Source: Annulohypoxylon bovei var. microspora (taxonomy: Eukaryota > Ascomycota > Sordariomycetes > Xylariales > Hypoxylaceae). From it: a DNA stretch of 64,000 bases. Location: assembly GCA_022836615.1 (NCBI GenBank), contig MU405210.1, forward strand, positions 496,001 through 560,000, in the 5' to 3' direction. Of the stretch, positions 21,977 to 33,952 are shown one piece after another. Below the pieces are notes generated by a model that was not told where the DNA came from, ran no database searches, and saw only the letters and a program-made list of their open reading frames with translations. The position numbers were made by a program, and so were the translations under genes. Within the stretch, counting starts at the first letter, position 1. Each line of letters begins with the position of its first letter.

Positions 21977-22815
21977 CTGATACCGGCTAACATAGACATT
22001 CGCCCGTATCCCCGTAGGGGATACCGCGCTTTGACTAGCAAAATGGGCAGAATGGAGTCAGATTAAGTGTCCCATGTGCTAATGTTACTGTATTAAACTG
22101 TGTGCAGAGCTATCCCCTACTTGCCCATATAGGTAACTAACACATGCTATAGCCCGCTGTGCATGCCGGCTGTGTAACCTAGGGGATAATTCTATGCACA
22201 GTCCAATACAGTAGCATTAGCACATGGGACACTTAATCTGACTCCATTTGAATGGGCAAGAGTTCCTAGACCTCCCGAAGATTGCCCGATACAACCAATT
22301 TTGGTGTAAGTCTCATACAAAGTTCAAGTAGCCTCTAGTAAGACGATAATACCTAATATATACATAAATATTTTAAGCTTCATGCACTAAAAATACATAG
22401 GGGTTTAATTATCCAATTACTGTTGGCAGTAAAAGGGTTTTACTGGTCAAAGGGAGCTTTGTGGCTTTGTGTGGCTTTGTGTGGCTTGTGCCATATAAGG
22501 CTACGCTTGGCATGGGTTTGGAAACTGGTATTTTGTACGTTTACACAACCACAAGATCGTAATACATCACAGGGTATTACACGCAAACGTAACGTGACCT
22601 ATTGCCTTCAATTACATACGAATTAATAAAATTTCAAGCTTATTATATGTAATTATGGAGTTTATTTATTTATAAAGAGGTACAAGAGCTTTCTATGTAA
22701 AACCCACCAAATCGGAAGTACCTCGGGTGGTCTTGCAACTCTTGCCCATTTTGCTAGTCAAAGCGCGGTATCCCCTACGGGGATACGGGCGAATGTCTAT
22801 GTTAGCCGGTATCAG
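21977..22815. mobile_element. Tc1/mariner-like TIR element (interrupted by a second MITE)
   Basis: Inverted repeats beginning CTGATACCGGCTAAC at 21977-22049 and, inverted, at 22741-22815 are identical over about 73 bp and bounded on both sides by TA (21975-21976 and 22816-22817), the Tc1/mariner duplication. The left arm is interrupted by the 201-bp MITE at 22050-22250; after it the arm resumes (GGGCAAGAGTT) as in the right arm. The interior has no coding frame. A run of three TGTGGCTTTG-like units lies near 22460-22490. Confidence 0.85.
22050..22250. mobile_element. 201-bp MITE with 8-bp TSD (hAT-like)
   Basis: Arms 22052-22094 and 22205-22247 are inverted copies over 43 bp with one mismatch (ATGGAGTCAGATTAAGTG...). 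AATGGGCA is duplicated at 22042-22049 and 22251-22258. The intact right arm of the host element shows the pre-insertion sequence with one AATGGGCA, confirming the duplication. An 8-bp duplication fits hAT elements. A second, more diverged relative lies at 49896-50040. Confidence 0.88.
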
Positions 22816-23109
22816 TAGCAACAAGCGCCCAAAAGCAATTCATCAAAAAGATCATGTATCGCCCGTTAGATATTCCAGTGAACATTCATCAAATGTCAAA
22901 ATCACCGACATTGAAAAAAAATACCATTAAAACCAACGCCTCAGCATGCTATCTCTAATTCTCGTAACACCGAATGAAGCCTATTTCCCCTTTTCTCTTC
23001 CTAAACCTACGGAGCTTGTATATCTCGCTCAAGCCACTAAATGCATATACATAGAATTGAGTAATAGCTCAAGCAAAATTTTGACTGAAGATATGAGTCA
23101 ACTTTGTCC

Positions 23110-26100
23110 CTACTTAGATCTGCCCGCATCGATGATCTTCTTGTTGGCCCTTTCCAACTTCATTTTTGCCTTGCTGTCTAGCAGGTTGAACCAAGCTCGC
23201 AAATGCGCCACATAGACTGTCTCATTCTCGCTGTATTCGACGGGAGGGCCCTTGATTTGCGCCGGTTGGCCTTCCTGGTCGAAAACGGCCCAGCTAGACT
23301 CGTCATTCGTGCGTAAGCCGAATCCTTTACCCTGGATTGAGACGACCGTAAAGTTGCGAAGGAGCACAACATCACCGGCCTTGACGATAGGTAGCGTCTC
23401 CTTGTGCGGTCGATAGAGTTGCACTTCCACGACCGAATAGGGGCCGATTGAATAGTCCGTAATAGTAAATGACATCATGAATTCACGCGGACCGCCCTTG
23501 GCTCTCTGTGGGTCCGGAGGTTGCATCATGGCGATAGCTATCACGTCTAGCTTCTTCTGAAGATGCTGTCGTATAACTTTTAGAGATGTGCAGTCTGGCA
23601 ATTCATCTCGGAGATGGCGGACTAACTTGAGTTTCGCTGCTGTCATCGAATTGCTCTCTTCTGCCTTGTCGAAAGAGGCTCTAGCTAGCTGCACACTTGG
23701 ATCTTCCACGGTAGATGTAGATGTTTCGGCAGGAGGAAGCTTTTTTCCATTTGCATAAGTAGTCTTGGCTGTATCATGCTGTCTTGCCTGTCGCTTAGAA
23801 GCGTTTGCAGCTCGCGCAAGCTGCACACTCGGGTCTACTTGTGATAGTTGTTCAGGGAGATCGACTTGTTCCTCCATCGAAATATCATGCTGGGTTTTCC
23901 GTCGCTCTTGTATCTGGGTTCCGAGATCTGGAGATGCGCCCCTCGAGGCCAGATGCTGGGTTTCGAACTCCATGTGAGTCTCATCTTCAATCTCACTGGT
24001 GTTGACCTCGTCATCGTAATTTTCGGATTCGTAAACAATCCCACGCTCATTCGGTGTCTCCGTGTTTGCGGCTTCCTCAAATTCCTGGGAAAATTCCAAG
24101 ATGCTGGCTTGTAATTCCTCGTCAACCTCCATCTGCGATACAAATGATATACTAGCACCATTTGTATCGCCCTCGATATCCGAGTGAGCATCGCTTCCTG
24201 TTCCAGACTCATCTATAACTTTGGGAGTGGGCTCGATGAAACTTGCTTGTGTCTTGTCATCGGCGTTGACCTGAGTTTGAAAGCTTAGACTCGGTGAAGT
24301 AGGTAAATGGTTAGGGGGTATGATTTCCCCGGTATCCTCCTCAAAGGGGGTCTGCGGTCGCGAAATTGCAGTAGGCTCTACGTGTCGTTCCTCAACCTGG
24401 ACTCGAGTTTCTTCCACGATTACGGAAGATCCTTTCGCGTCAAATACTTGTTCGGTTACAGATGAAATTTCGTGAGTAGAAGTATCGACAGACTCTACTA
24501 TATTATTGACCGCGTTAGGTATGTCGACGTCCATTAAAATATCTGCTGAGGGGTGCAAGACTGTGGCATCTCCCGTTACTTGAGTGTCTTGAGGCGTTAG
24601 AAGTTGATTAGCTGGTGTTTGAGATTCCGTACTAGTAATAGTCTCTTGCATCGCGATATCCGTCCCTTTATCATCAGTAGGTTGAGATATGAACGAGTGC
24701 GTCAAAGGAGGAGACGATGGAGCAATAACTTCAGCCCGTTCGTCTTCATCCATCTCCATAGACTGCATATCTGAAGTGCCATTTGGCAACGCAGACACCA
24801 GCTCGACTGGCTCCTTATCTTGCTGGGTATCTTGGGATTCATGCTCGCCCTCTTTTACTAGGCCTTGAGAATCGTCTATTAATGGTTCATCGGGTTTAGG
24901 TATGGTGGAAGTAATAACGATATTAGCGTGCATCTTGTTGAGCTCTGCAAGTTCATTATTGGCGTTTGATTCGCTTTCCACCGCGCGACTCAAAATCTCA
25001 AGTCCCTCAGCCGCAGATTGTGGGGCGTTAACTTCTTCCTTTTCAGCCTCGAAATCTTTCAACCTGTCATCAATATCATCCATATCTCGAATAGAGACGG
25101 AGTCTGCCTTACTAGGCTGTGGTGATCCTCTCTGACCTACAATTGGATCATTGATGTGTGGACTTTCAAACACAGTGGACTCGTGTCGAGGTTCCATATT
25201 AGGGGATATCGAAACATCCTCATCTTCATCTTCAAAACTTTCTGCCGCCACTTCACGTTCCTCCTCGAGGATGTCCTGCACATCATCGTCTTCACTGATC
25301 GAGGGCAAGGAGTCTGTCTTGTCAAACGATTGAGCCGATATGGAATCATCTCGAATTTCACCGTCTTCATCGTCATCTTCCTCCCCATTATCACTTTCAT
25401 CATTGACCTCTGCTTCATCACCCTCGTCTTCCTCGCTTTCACTCTGCGCACCCTGTTTAATTGCTTCAGCTGACATACCGGTCAGTATGGTTTCCGGCTG
25501 GATTCGCAGTGTGGTGTTATTGGCTAAGCTGGGCGGTGGCTGCGGTCGGCTAACTTCATCATCTTCTCCTTCATCCTCTGATGATGAAATGAGGTCAATA
25601 ACCTGAGGGGTTGATTGTGATATAGCCTGAGGCGATGGTTGGAGTTCCGCATCATCCTCGTCCATTCCAAAGTCGCTTTCATACTCGAGATTTTCTGCGT
25701 CCTCGTCTTCGATTTCGTCTTCTTCATCTTCTTCCCAGCTTCGGCCATCATCAAACTCAGGTTCCAGATTATGTGGTCGTAAATCCTCATCGAGACTGTC
25801 GTCCTCGTCGTCATCTGGGGCGGTATAATTCCTTGTATCGTAATCACCGCCGATTTCATCGGCCTCGTACTCAGGTTCATCGTCTTCCGAATACTCGGCG
25901 TCGACCCCATCCTGAATTTCTGCCTCCTCATACATGTCCAGGTCGTCAGTATGCACCTCCATAGCTGTGTCTTCTGCGGCTGCTGGGGGTGGCGAGCCCT
26001 CGTCTGAATCGCTCTCGTCTATGACAACTGCGTTATCTATTGACTCGCCCTCGGTACTACCAAGTCGATCAGCCGGTGACATCACAGTTGATTGAGGTGG

Positions 26101-27733
26101 GTCATTGATAGTAGTCCATAGGGATGATCCTGCGTCCGCTGTATCTGGGACCCTTGGGCCGAAAGTAGTTGTCTCAACAAGCATAGCTTCTTCGGAGAAG
26201 GGATGGCCATCATCTAGATATGATGAAGGATAGTCAAGATGTGCTTCTTCTGGGTTCGAGGTAGTTTGCTCCTCGTTCTCGGGGTCTAGAGGCGGATAGA
26301 CCGTGGTTCGGGGGAGAGTTTGGATCGGATAACTTTGTTCGTCGATCGACAGGTTACCATTAATATGGTGCTCAGTAGGGTCGATGGCGAGATTGCTAGG
26401 TTCGCTTGGTGAGCGCGTACGGCTTCCAGATCTTATAGCCCCAAGTCCATCGGGTCTTTGACCATCATACTCTTCCACAAAATCATTAGGTAGTGGTTGT
26501 TCGGTAGCATGCAGATAGCTCGTAGGAGGGAGCTCCACAGATCTAGGGTCCCATCCTTGTTGGAAGTCGTTGCTAACAGAATGAAAATGATCGGCGTGGT
26601 GAAATGCAGGCAACTCGGCACCATCACTGGGAAGCCCGCCACTTGGGTCGAAGGGCGGGAGTTGCACAGATGTCGAAGTCGGCCACACGCTATCGAAGGT
26701 CCCTTGGACACCGTGGTCCACCATACCCTGTCGGGGTTGAGCGACATCTTGTTCTTCTACTAGTGTTGGCCTTGGGCTCTTTTGCGCTTCTTCGACACCT
26801 GTGCCCAAATGAGTACCCATAAAGACAGGCGAGGGTATAGGAAAGTCAATGTCCATAGTTTGGCATCCTTCGTCGGTCATATTTGGTCTTGGCGGCGAGC
26901 TTTCACGATTCTGAGGCGAGGCTGGCTCAGGACTAGGAGATTGGCTGGTATACTTCCATGCACCACTTTCGCGACCAAATCTCGATCTCTTCCTCCCTCT
27001 CCCCTTCACCCCGCCATCCTCTTCAAACATATCGTATCCGTCCTCGAACAGAGAGCCATATGACATCCGAGCTCTCTTAACGAAGGCTGGAGACTCAAAT
27101 TCACCGTCTTTGAGTCTTGCAATATGTGTCTTACTAGGCGGTGTGGGTGTTTTAGGCCTTTGAGTCGGAAAATCCTCAATGCGGTCTATCTCAATCGGTG
27201 GAATTTCAATTCGGGGCTCGGGCTCTGCTGGCGAGTGATGGTCAATAGTAACCAGTTTGGTTTCCCCAGTCTCGGCTAGTGTTACCTGGAAGTAGAAGTT
27301 AATAATTGTTATATCGCGCGTCTGTAGACATAATTACCTGAAGGAGAAGCTTCTCGGAGAATTTTAATTGCCAATCGACTCCAGCGCCTGGCAGACTCTG
27401 GCGCTTCTTAACTTGCTCAGGTTCCCACTGGGCGCCGTCCAAGCTCACGAGGACCTCATCGCTACTGCTCAATCCACTTTCACTAGCAGCCTTAGCAGAT
27501 GCGCCAGTCAAATTAATCCGGACCTGTCCTTTATTTCGACGAAGACGGTAATCAGGCTCGGCGAGGATGAAGGCAAATGTGCCTTTTACGAAGCTGTAGG
27601 GCCATGTGATAGTGACTACACCACGGACGGCACGAGACGCTGGCTCTGGAAGTTCTGGGTTTAGGTCGGCGATGGCAATTTTATTTGCTGCGCCAAGCTG
27701 CTGAAGAGGATCTGACGCGTTTGCGGTGTCCAT
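23110..27733 (-). CDS. Large acidic protein with Telo_bind (POT1/Cdc13-like OB fold) domain
   Basis: Exons 27733..27338 and 27285..23110 (1523 aa); intron 27337-27286 (GTAATT..TCCAG, 52 nt), phase 0. The first ATG of the open frame is at 27733. N-terminal ~130 residues look OB-like (VRGVVTITWPYSFVKGTFAF, EVLVSLDGAQWEP). Residues ~150-1300 are low-complexity, with long Asp/Glu runs. The C-terminal ~150 residues (LPDCTSLKVIRQHLQKKLD, MMSFTITDYS, VEVQLYRPHKETLP, GDVVLLRNFTVVS, FGLRTNDESSWAVF) match the telomeric single-strand binding POT1/Cdc13 OB fold. A role at telomere ends or in ssDNA binding, perhaps as a CST large-subunit analogue, is inference. Repeated DPSVQLARA motifs occur twice before the domain. 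Confidence 0.82.
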
Positions 27734-28537
27734 GATGCCGGCATAGTTCTGTCGCAGCGCGATCGCGTTCGATGGTTGTTCGATCACGTAGGAGGATGGG
27801 GGATTCGAAGGCGGCGCATTTGTATAGAGCTTGCCGTAATAAAATAATGGGTATCTTCAAGTATCGTGCCCAAATTCTATCTCCTGATGGTGCGGTATCA
27901 AAGTTCCGTAAAGTAGATAATTATGTGTTAAAAGTTAAGTTCTGGAAAGATGTTAGAATTGACCTTGGAAAGCTGAAAGCTGAAAACGTGAAGCTGCAAC
28001 CAGTTGGAGCTCTCTAAATTCACCCAAGTTTCCAGGGTTGTAGCTGCTAACATTGAACCTTGTGGAGTGTACATACCTTGTGCGCCTCATTTAATTAGCC
28101 ACACCTTTATCTAATACGGAATCGGCCGGGATGTGGATTCCAAACCTTGAAGTTCCAACGCTTTCCTTATCTTATCAGTTTCTTAAGACCATAATAGAAC
28201 CTCATAGAGACTCACCATATTAAATCAAAATTGTTAAATAACTAGAAGTTTATTAAAGAGTTGAACTAAATATTACGACCTGCTATCCAACCATTCACTG
28301 ATATAAGACTAATAACTCCCTAGGTACGCAGCTATAACTTTATTAGTAGAATAATATATCAATGATTGCTAGTATGGAATGACATTCCATCGGCTTACGC
28401 AACAATGCCACCGAAAACAAGATGTGGATGCATGTGGTCAACGACTATCACGATGAAATCGCCGGTGTTTAACCCAGAATCGCCTCAGCAGACTAACTAT
28501 CCTTAGTATATGCGCCCAGTCCACTTCCATTTCCAGT
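27734..28537. other. Intergenic
   Basis: Upstream of the Telo_bind gene and downstream of the DUF1996 pseudogene. An open frame on the plus strand (27772-28017) overlaps the promoter and has no recognised domain. Otherwise AT-rich. Confidence 0.5.
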
Positions 28538-29928
28538 TCAGCTGTAAGTGATGGTCCAGTTGCCAGGAAGCTGAGACAGCCCTACTCATACGCGTCAGTA
28601 ATTCCGTTCTTGAGACTAAAGCCGAAGGCTGGATGGGGCCCTCGATTAGTCAAATAGGCCACTTACATCCGTCGTACTTCTCAGGGACGGTTTGGTTGAG
28701 TGTGTACCGCATCGCTTCATCCGCAGTCTGCGACTTGAGCTCTAAGCAGCGGTCATTGCTGCACCGGGCATCCAAGGCACGCAGGCACGTTGAAGTGTAT
28801 CGTCCTTCCAGCCGAAGACGTAGTCGCCGTGCTGGCCATAACCCGATATATATGTTCATTTCCATCAACAATCATCTCTTTCGCCACCCTCTTGGGAAGG
28901 AAAGGGAACTTACCCGTCTCCCATGCTGTACACAAAAGGCTGTGACCCATCTTCGGGCCATACGTCAGGGTCATTGAATTCCCGGGTGTCCCAAATAATT
29001 TCGTACATGAGCTGATGTTTCCAGAATTAGCCCAATTTATTCCCAACGATAGAGGATTTCCTCGATTCCTCTTTCAAGAAATCAAAGCACAATATAGTGC
29101 AACACTAACTTGAGGTAGTTTGACGGGATGACTAGCTGGGCAGTGGCCGCCGCTCTCAAAGCTTCCTGTCTCAGGGTACACGACGTGGCTCTTGTGGTCG
29201 GGCGAGTCGACATTCACGCCATCCCAGCAGGTCGGGAAAGTGATCGTCGTGCGAATACCGCCGTTACACATCTGAGGTGGAAGCGACGCCGTGTCGTCAC
29301 CTGTGCAAGGCGCGCCTCCAAAGGGCACCTGGTTGACCGTAGCGAAGCATCGGTGGCAGAGTTGGCGTTGCTGGCCTTCGGCTTGCCGTAGCATCGCGTC
29401 CCCGACCAGCATGCGGAATCCCTATACCAGCACGTCTTGTCAGCGTGCCACTTTCTAGATGGAATATGCTAATATATACATATATAAAGGGTTGGTGTTT
29501 TCTAAGCTCGTCGGCTTAAATGCCGTAACATTGCTCTTACCATCATATGGCGGGATATAATACACCGTCAAACCACCATCAGCCTTAAGACCCATGTTCA
29601 CTAACTGTGGTACACGCTTCAAGGTCCCATTGTGGGCCCTAAAGAACAAGTTGGTGGTCCAATAGTTCGAAAAGTCTTCCGAAAAGCTGCATGAAGTACA
29701 AGTCGACTCTTTAACTGGGCCATACTCAACAGGCATCATAGTTGCCCTAAATGAATTACCACCGCCGACTTGGTGCATGTGTGGCGACTGGTTCATCCCC
29801 GGTGAGACCAGCGGGTCTAGGCGCTCGATTGTTAGCTTCGAGCATGAGAATCGCATCATCTGCTGCGCGTAGGCAACATCGTGCGCTGACAGAAGCGCTG
29901 CCAGGGCGGCAAGAGAACGCCACTGCAT
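28538..29928 (-). pseudogene. Degenerating DUF1996 secreted-protein gene
   Basis: Homology blocks run from ATG 29928 to TGA 28538-28540: signal peptide MQWRSLAALAALLSAHDVAYA, then LVSPGMNQSPHMHQVGGGNS, FRMLVGDAMLR, TFPTCWDGVNVDSPDHKSH, SHPVKLPQ, LMYEIIWDTREFNDPD, GDYVFGWK, ALDARCSNDRC and LSQLPGNW. Intron 2 (29109-29012) and the last intron (28666-28582) have proper sites. Three lesions: no GT donor where exon 1 should end (after AFKP, about 29500) that keeps frame with exon 2 at 29421; at the exon-4 start (28844) the acceptor AG is TC; and an 8-bp tandem duplication (28774-28781/28782-28789, CGTGCCTG) shifts frame before ALDARC. DUF1996 proteins are secreted and of unknown function. Confidence 0.78.
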
Positions 29929-31069
29929 CTTGTTTTTTTCCTCAAGGTTAGATGTCAGATGAAGAGGATAGTAGGACTTCGTCAAGGAAATTCATGGTCC
30001 ACCAGTCAAAGATATAACAACATTCAGATCACACAACGATGGGTCTTTATATCGAATACTCCGGTGAAGAAACATAGGCCATGCTCTTCTACACCGTATT
30101 TGACTTGGCCAAATCGGTGAAATAGCGTGGGAGCCCATGCGCAAAAACACAAGCGGTTCGCGAGAGAAACTGCCACAGATTAAGAATGACCGGGTAATTC
30201 GCTTGGGAAGCTAGGGGAAGGGATATATTCCTAAAACAATTTCTTGCAATGTTCTAATTGGCCAACACGATCCCTTTAGAGGCAAGACTTAACATCCCCA
30301 TATACTCCGCAAACCCAGCTCTTGCGTAGGTAAGGAATATGTCATATTACCCATACTTACCTAGTTGTCGGTTTTCCATTCTACCCCTATTAGAGAGTTA
30401 CATACCTTAGGTAGCTAGAGTGGGTGTTTTCATATGAGGTCTCTTGCGGATCTGTAAGCAATGTGGGTTAGTATATATGATTAGTTATCAGAATTTAAAA
30501 TCTACTGTCTATCTGGGGAATCTTTTCAGGTTCGAGGTCGATAGAATCCTCTGTATCTTATCATCAATGGCGCGTATTGATATATTACTTGCGTAAATTA
30601 TTATAACTACCAAGATAAATACTCGACCTTTAGATCCAAATTTGAATCATCGTACGTTCTACGTTAATTACGTCTTTAACGTTGAAGACATTAAAATTAT
30701 CTACATTCTACCTAGTTCGTCGGTTACATTATCTCACCACAACTAAACACCAAGATAGAGCCAAGACTACATGTAAATTCGGCGCGACAAATAGTCTACT
30801 ACGCTAGCTGAACCGCCACGGGAGGGGCAGTGCTACCGGTACACGAGTTGCATCGGAATGGCGTGGTGCGGCTGAGACTTGGCAACAAATCTCATGGGCT
30901 TCATAGCCCGACATAAATACATCTATATTTGAACTTCATCCGAAAATTTTATTGTAATACTGTATCATAAGTTTCGTACGTTAGAAACATACCTAAACCT
31001 ACAGGGTGGTGGCCCAAGTATGAAAGAATTATCGTACAAAATCTGATAACCACATCCAAATCACCGGAT
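29929..31069. other. Intergenic
   Basis: Divergent promoters of the DUF1996 pseudogene and the HET gene. AT-rich; no coding or RNA signal. Confidence 0.55.
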
Positions 31070-33232
31070 ATGTCGAGTCTATTCAGCTCCGCAAAGGACT
31101 TAGCCAAAGGCGTGCGCTTAGCAGCCGACACAGCCGTATGGATCGGAAGCAACGTCTCGCGGCAGATTAAAGGAGGCAGAAACGGTGTCTGTCTCATCTG
31201 CAACAATCTTCAACCATACGGTCACGAGAATACATTTGGACGGCCTAGCACTGCTTGGGACCAAATCGCCGACCCTCAGCAAGCGGCTCGAAAAAAGGAG
31301 CTCGCATCCGTTCCTACTCTAGTCCTAGAGCACGTTTCGCCGAAGAAAATCCTAGAGAGTCGCGAGACCGATCCTAAGACTGGTCTCCCAAAGAATGACT
31401 GCAAGTACTGCCGTCTCCTCTGCGATATTTTTGACGCATATTTTATCGACGAGTGGATGAGCTGGATCACGGAGACGAAAAATGGAATGCCGATCGAGGT
31501 TGGGCTCATGATCAAGGAGGGAGCACCGCTGATAGTCAATTGTTGGAATTTCACTTACGATAAATGGTTTCAAAATCCTAGAGTTGATCTTGAGCTTTAT
31601 ATGGAGCCCATGCCTCCATCCCCTATTCCCGGCGCGCCTACGATGGGACCGGTAGGTCCCCGCGCAACGGACGTCCGGTCTGAGGAGTGCATAAAATTCA
31701 TGAAGGAGAGCGTTTTGGAATGCTGTAGAGAACACCCAGGATGCTCTCCTAAACTCGATGGCTTTGTGCCGACGAGGTTGATATACGTTGGTGGCGGCAA
31801 GGACGCGCTCAGACTCTGCGACAACCTTCCGTCGGGGCAGAACATATCATGGGCAGCCCTTAGTCATTGCTGGGGAGGGGGCAAGCCGCTGTCATTGAAG
31901 AAAGCGATTCTAAATTCTCTGAAAGATAAAATCGATTTCTCAGAATTACCAGCCACTTTTCAAGATGCGGTCACTGTAACGCAAGAGCTCGGGTTGGCAT
32001 ATGTGTGGATCGACTCACTCTGTATTGTCCAAGACGACAAGGCAGATTGGGAAAAGGAAGCAGCACAGATGGACGCAGTATACAACCGCGCCTTCATCGT
32101 CATCAGTGGCGCATCTTCGCCCAACCCCAGCACACCGTACCTAAGGCCCCGGGAGGAAGAATGGCTCCCAAAGCGTTTCAACTTTCCCGTCTCGCCCGGT
32201 GTCACTATACCAATCACGGTGCGCCAAAGACATCTTCTAGCCGCGTCGCTAGACCAAGGCTTACTCGAACCTCCTTTCACCAGCTCGTGGGCCACACTGA
32301 AGAAAGTCGGGCCTCTCTACGCCCGGGGATGGTGTTTCCAAGAATCGTTCCTAGCATCGCGGATCCTGAATTTTGCACCCGGCGCCATCATCTTCGAATG
32401 CAAGACGCACCGGAAAAGCGAGGACCAGCTTCCCCCCTACCCCTCCACAGTCCCCGGCACTTTAGGCGAAGTCACTCCCATGGCGCAATGGCATATGATC
32501 GTTAAATCATACACCTCGCGCCAGTTGACGTTCACCACCGACAGGCTCCCGGCCATAGCCGGTGCCGCCACGATGATGCCGCAGGCGAAGACGAGCAGGT
32601 ATCTCGCCGGCCTCTGGAGCGAGTCCCTGCTCCTCGACCTCCTGTGGCAGGTAATGCCCGGCCGCGCGCACACGCCACTAATGACCAAAGAGCACGAAGA
32701 AAACGCGCCAACCTGGTCCTGGGCGTCCATAAACTGGGGCGTAGTTTTCAGCCCGCAGCAGACACCGCAGCTCCTCGCGACCGTAGTCGACGCCCAGACC
32801 AGCGTCGTCGGGTTAAACCCGTACGGACAGGTATCCGGGGGCACCGTGACGCTCCGGGGCCGCATCAAGTACTGCCGGCTCTCCGCCAACTACCATAAGA
32901 ACGAGCACTGGGTCTACTATAGTAAAGGCGACGGCTCGCACAGCAAGAAGAAGCATTTCCGGACGGACGGCGCTTTGGTCCCGGGCACGATACCCGGACA
33001 GACGGGCACGTTTGCTTGTCGATCGCGGCTCACGACGTCCGGGAATGCGATGGAGACGGCGGCGGCGGTTTTCTTCATCGTGAAGTGCTCCTGGCTGAAG
33101 AGCGATCACGTAGGGTTGGTGTTAGGTATGTCGCCTAAGTTCCCAGGGCGTATGGAGAGAGTTGGCGCTGCTTTCAATATGCCTAGAGATTGGTATGACA
33201 CCGGCGAGGAGGCTACGGTGACTATTGTATAA
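31070..33232 (+). CDS. HET (heterokaryon incompatibility) domain protein
   Basis: Single-exon frame of 720 aa from ATG 31070. N-terminal third has CLICNN and CKYCRLLC cysteine pairs typical of the region preceding HET domains. The HET domain (PF06985) covers about residues 258-410: ISWAALSHCWGGGKPL, FQDAVTVTQELGLAYVWIDS, LCIVQDDKADWEKEAAQMDA and YNRAFIVISGASSP. Downstream are RGWCFQESFLASRIL and PTWSWASINWGVVF, the usual C-terminal landmarks. HET domains are TIR-related and in some fungi trigger regulated cell death on non-self recognition, but most genomes hold dozens with unknown partner. No NACHT or NLR partner is next to it. The 3' half is notably more GC-rich than the 5' half. Confidence 0.92.
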   Translation: MSSLFSSAKDLAKGVRLAADTAVWIGSNVSRQIKGGRNGVCLICNNLQPYGHENTFGRPSTAWDQIADPQQAARKKELASVPTLVLEHVSPKKILESRETDPKTGLPKNDCKYCRLLCDIFDAYFIDEWMSWITETKNGMPIEVGLMIKEGAPLIVNCWNFTYDKWFQNPRVDLELYMEPMPPSPIPGAPTMGPVGPRATDVRSEECIKFMKESVLECCREHPGCSPKLDGFVPTRLIYVGGGKDALRLCDNLPSGQNISWAALSHCWGGGKPLSLKKAILNSLKDKIDFSELPATFQDAVTVTQELGLAYVWIDSLCIVQDDKADWEKEAAQMDAVYNRAFIVISGASSPNPSTPYLRPREEEWLPKRFNFPVSPGVTIPITVRQRHLLAASLDQGLLEPPFTSSWATLKKVGPLYARGWCFQESFLASRILNFAPGAIIFECKTHRKSEDQLPPYPSTVPGTLGEVTPMAQWHMIVKSYTSRQLTFTTDRLPAIAGAATMMPQAKTSRYLAGLWSESLLLDLLWQVMPGRAHTPLMTKEHEENAPTWSWASINWGVVFSPQQTPQLLATVVDAQTSVVGLNPYGQVSGGTVTLRGRIKYCRLSANYHKNEHWVYYSKGDGSHSKKKHFRTDGALVPGTIPGQTGTFACRSRLTTSGNAMETAAAVFFIVKCSWLKSDHVGLVLGMSPKFPGRMERVGAAFNMPRDWYDTGEEATVTIV

Positions 33233-33952
33233 AGTTGATGCGTAGGTAGGAAGTGGTTCGGACTTCTTGAGTCCGTAGCTCTTCTTTAGTTTCCGCTCAC
33301 ATGACTATTGTATCCTTTGACCATTCTTTGTTCTTTCAATAGGTACTTTGGGTGTTAAAGCTTAGGAGAAATTTCCTTTGATTCTTTTTCTAGTGTTGAC
33401 ATCGGAATGAAACAGCGGAATTACCGGTACCTAGGTAGTTATTCGATTGAATAAATGTATCTAGGTACGCTAATGGTATGGAAGATTCGAATCTATGTAG
33501 ATCTCTGAACAGATTTCAGAGCGGAAGGAGGTATAATTTTCGAATTTTGCTTTTCGGTGATGACGATTTGATTAACGCCGATGGCTTCTTAGCCCCGATT
33601 TTTATAAAGACTCAGCTTTGCATCTACATAGTTGCATTCGGGGATTACCATCAGCTATTCCGTGCTCATCACTGTCTATTTTTCTATTTTTAATTCCACT
33701 GCATGTCATTTTCGCTACTATACTGAGGTAATCGTCATCATCTCCGACGCACGTATTAGGTGATTAAGCATTCTCTACACCTAACACCTTCACCCAAACA
33801 AGATTGACGTCTGTCTTAAGACAGACATTCGGCTTTAGGATGGACCTCATCGCAAGATCGCAGCGTCGGCGCTTAAGTATAATCAAATTGCACGTTATAC
33901 TTTTATTTCATAGTTACGATTGAATAAGTATAAAGAGACAAGCAAACCGACC
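33233..33952. other. Intergenic
   Basis: 3' flank of the HET gene and promoter of the SDR gene; TACCTAGGTA palindrome at 33428-33437. The short frame 33478-33693 shows no support. Confidence 0.5.

Noticed and set aside
21337..23100. CRISPR-like or tandem array suspected from repeated arms
   Set aside because: The repeats are inverted terminal arms of two nested transposons, not direct spaced repeats.
27772..28017. 81-codon plus frame next to the Telo_bind gene
   Set aside because: Overlaps the likely promoter/leader of the opposite gene and shows no family resemblance; could be real but unsupported.
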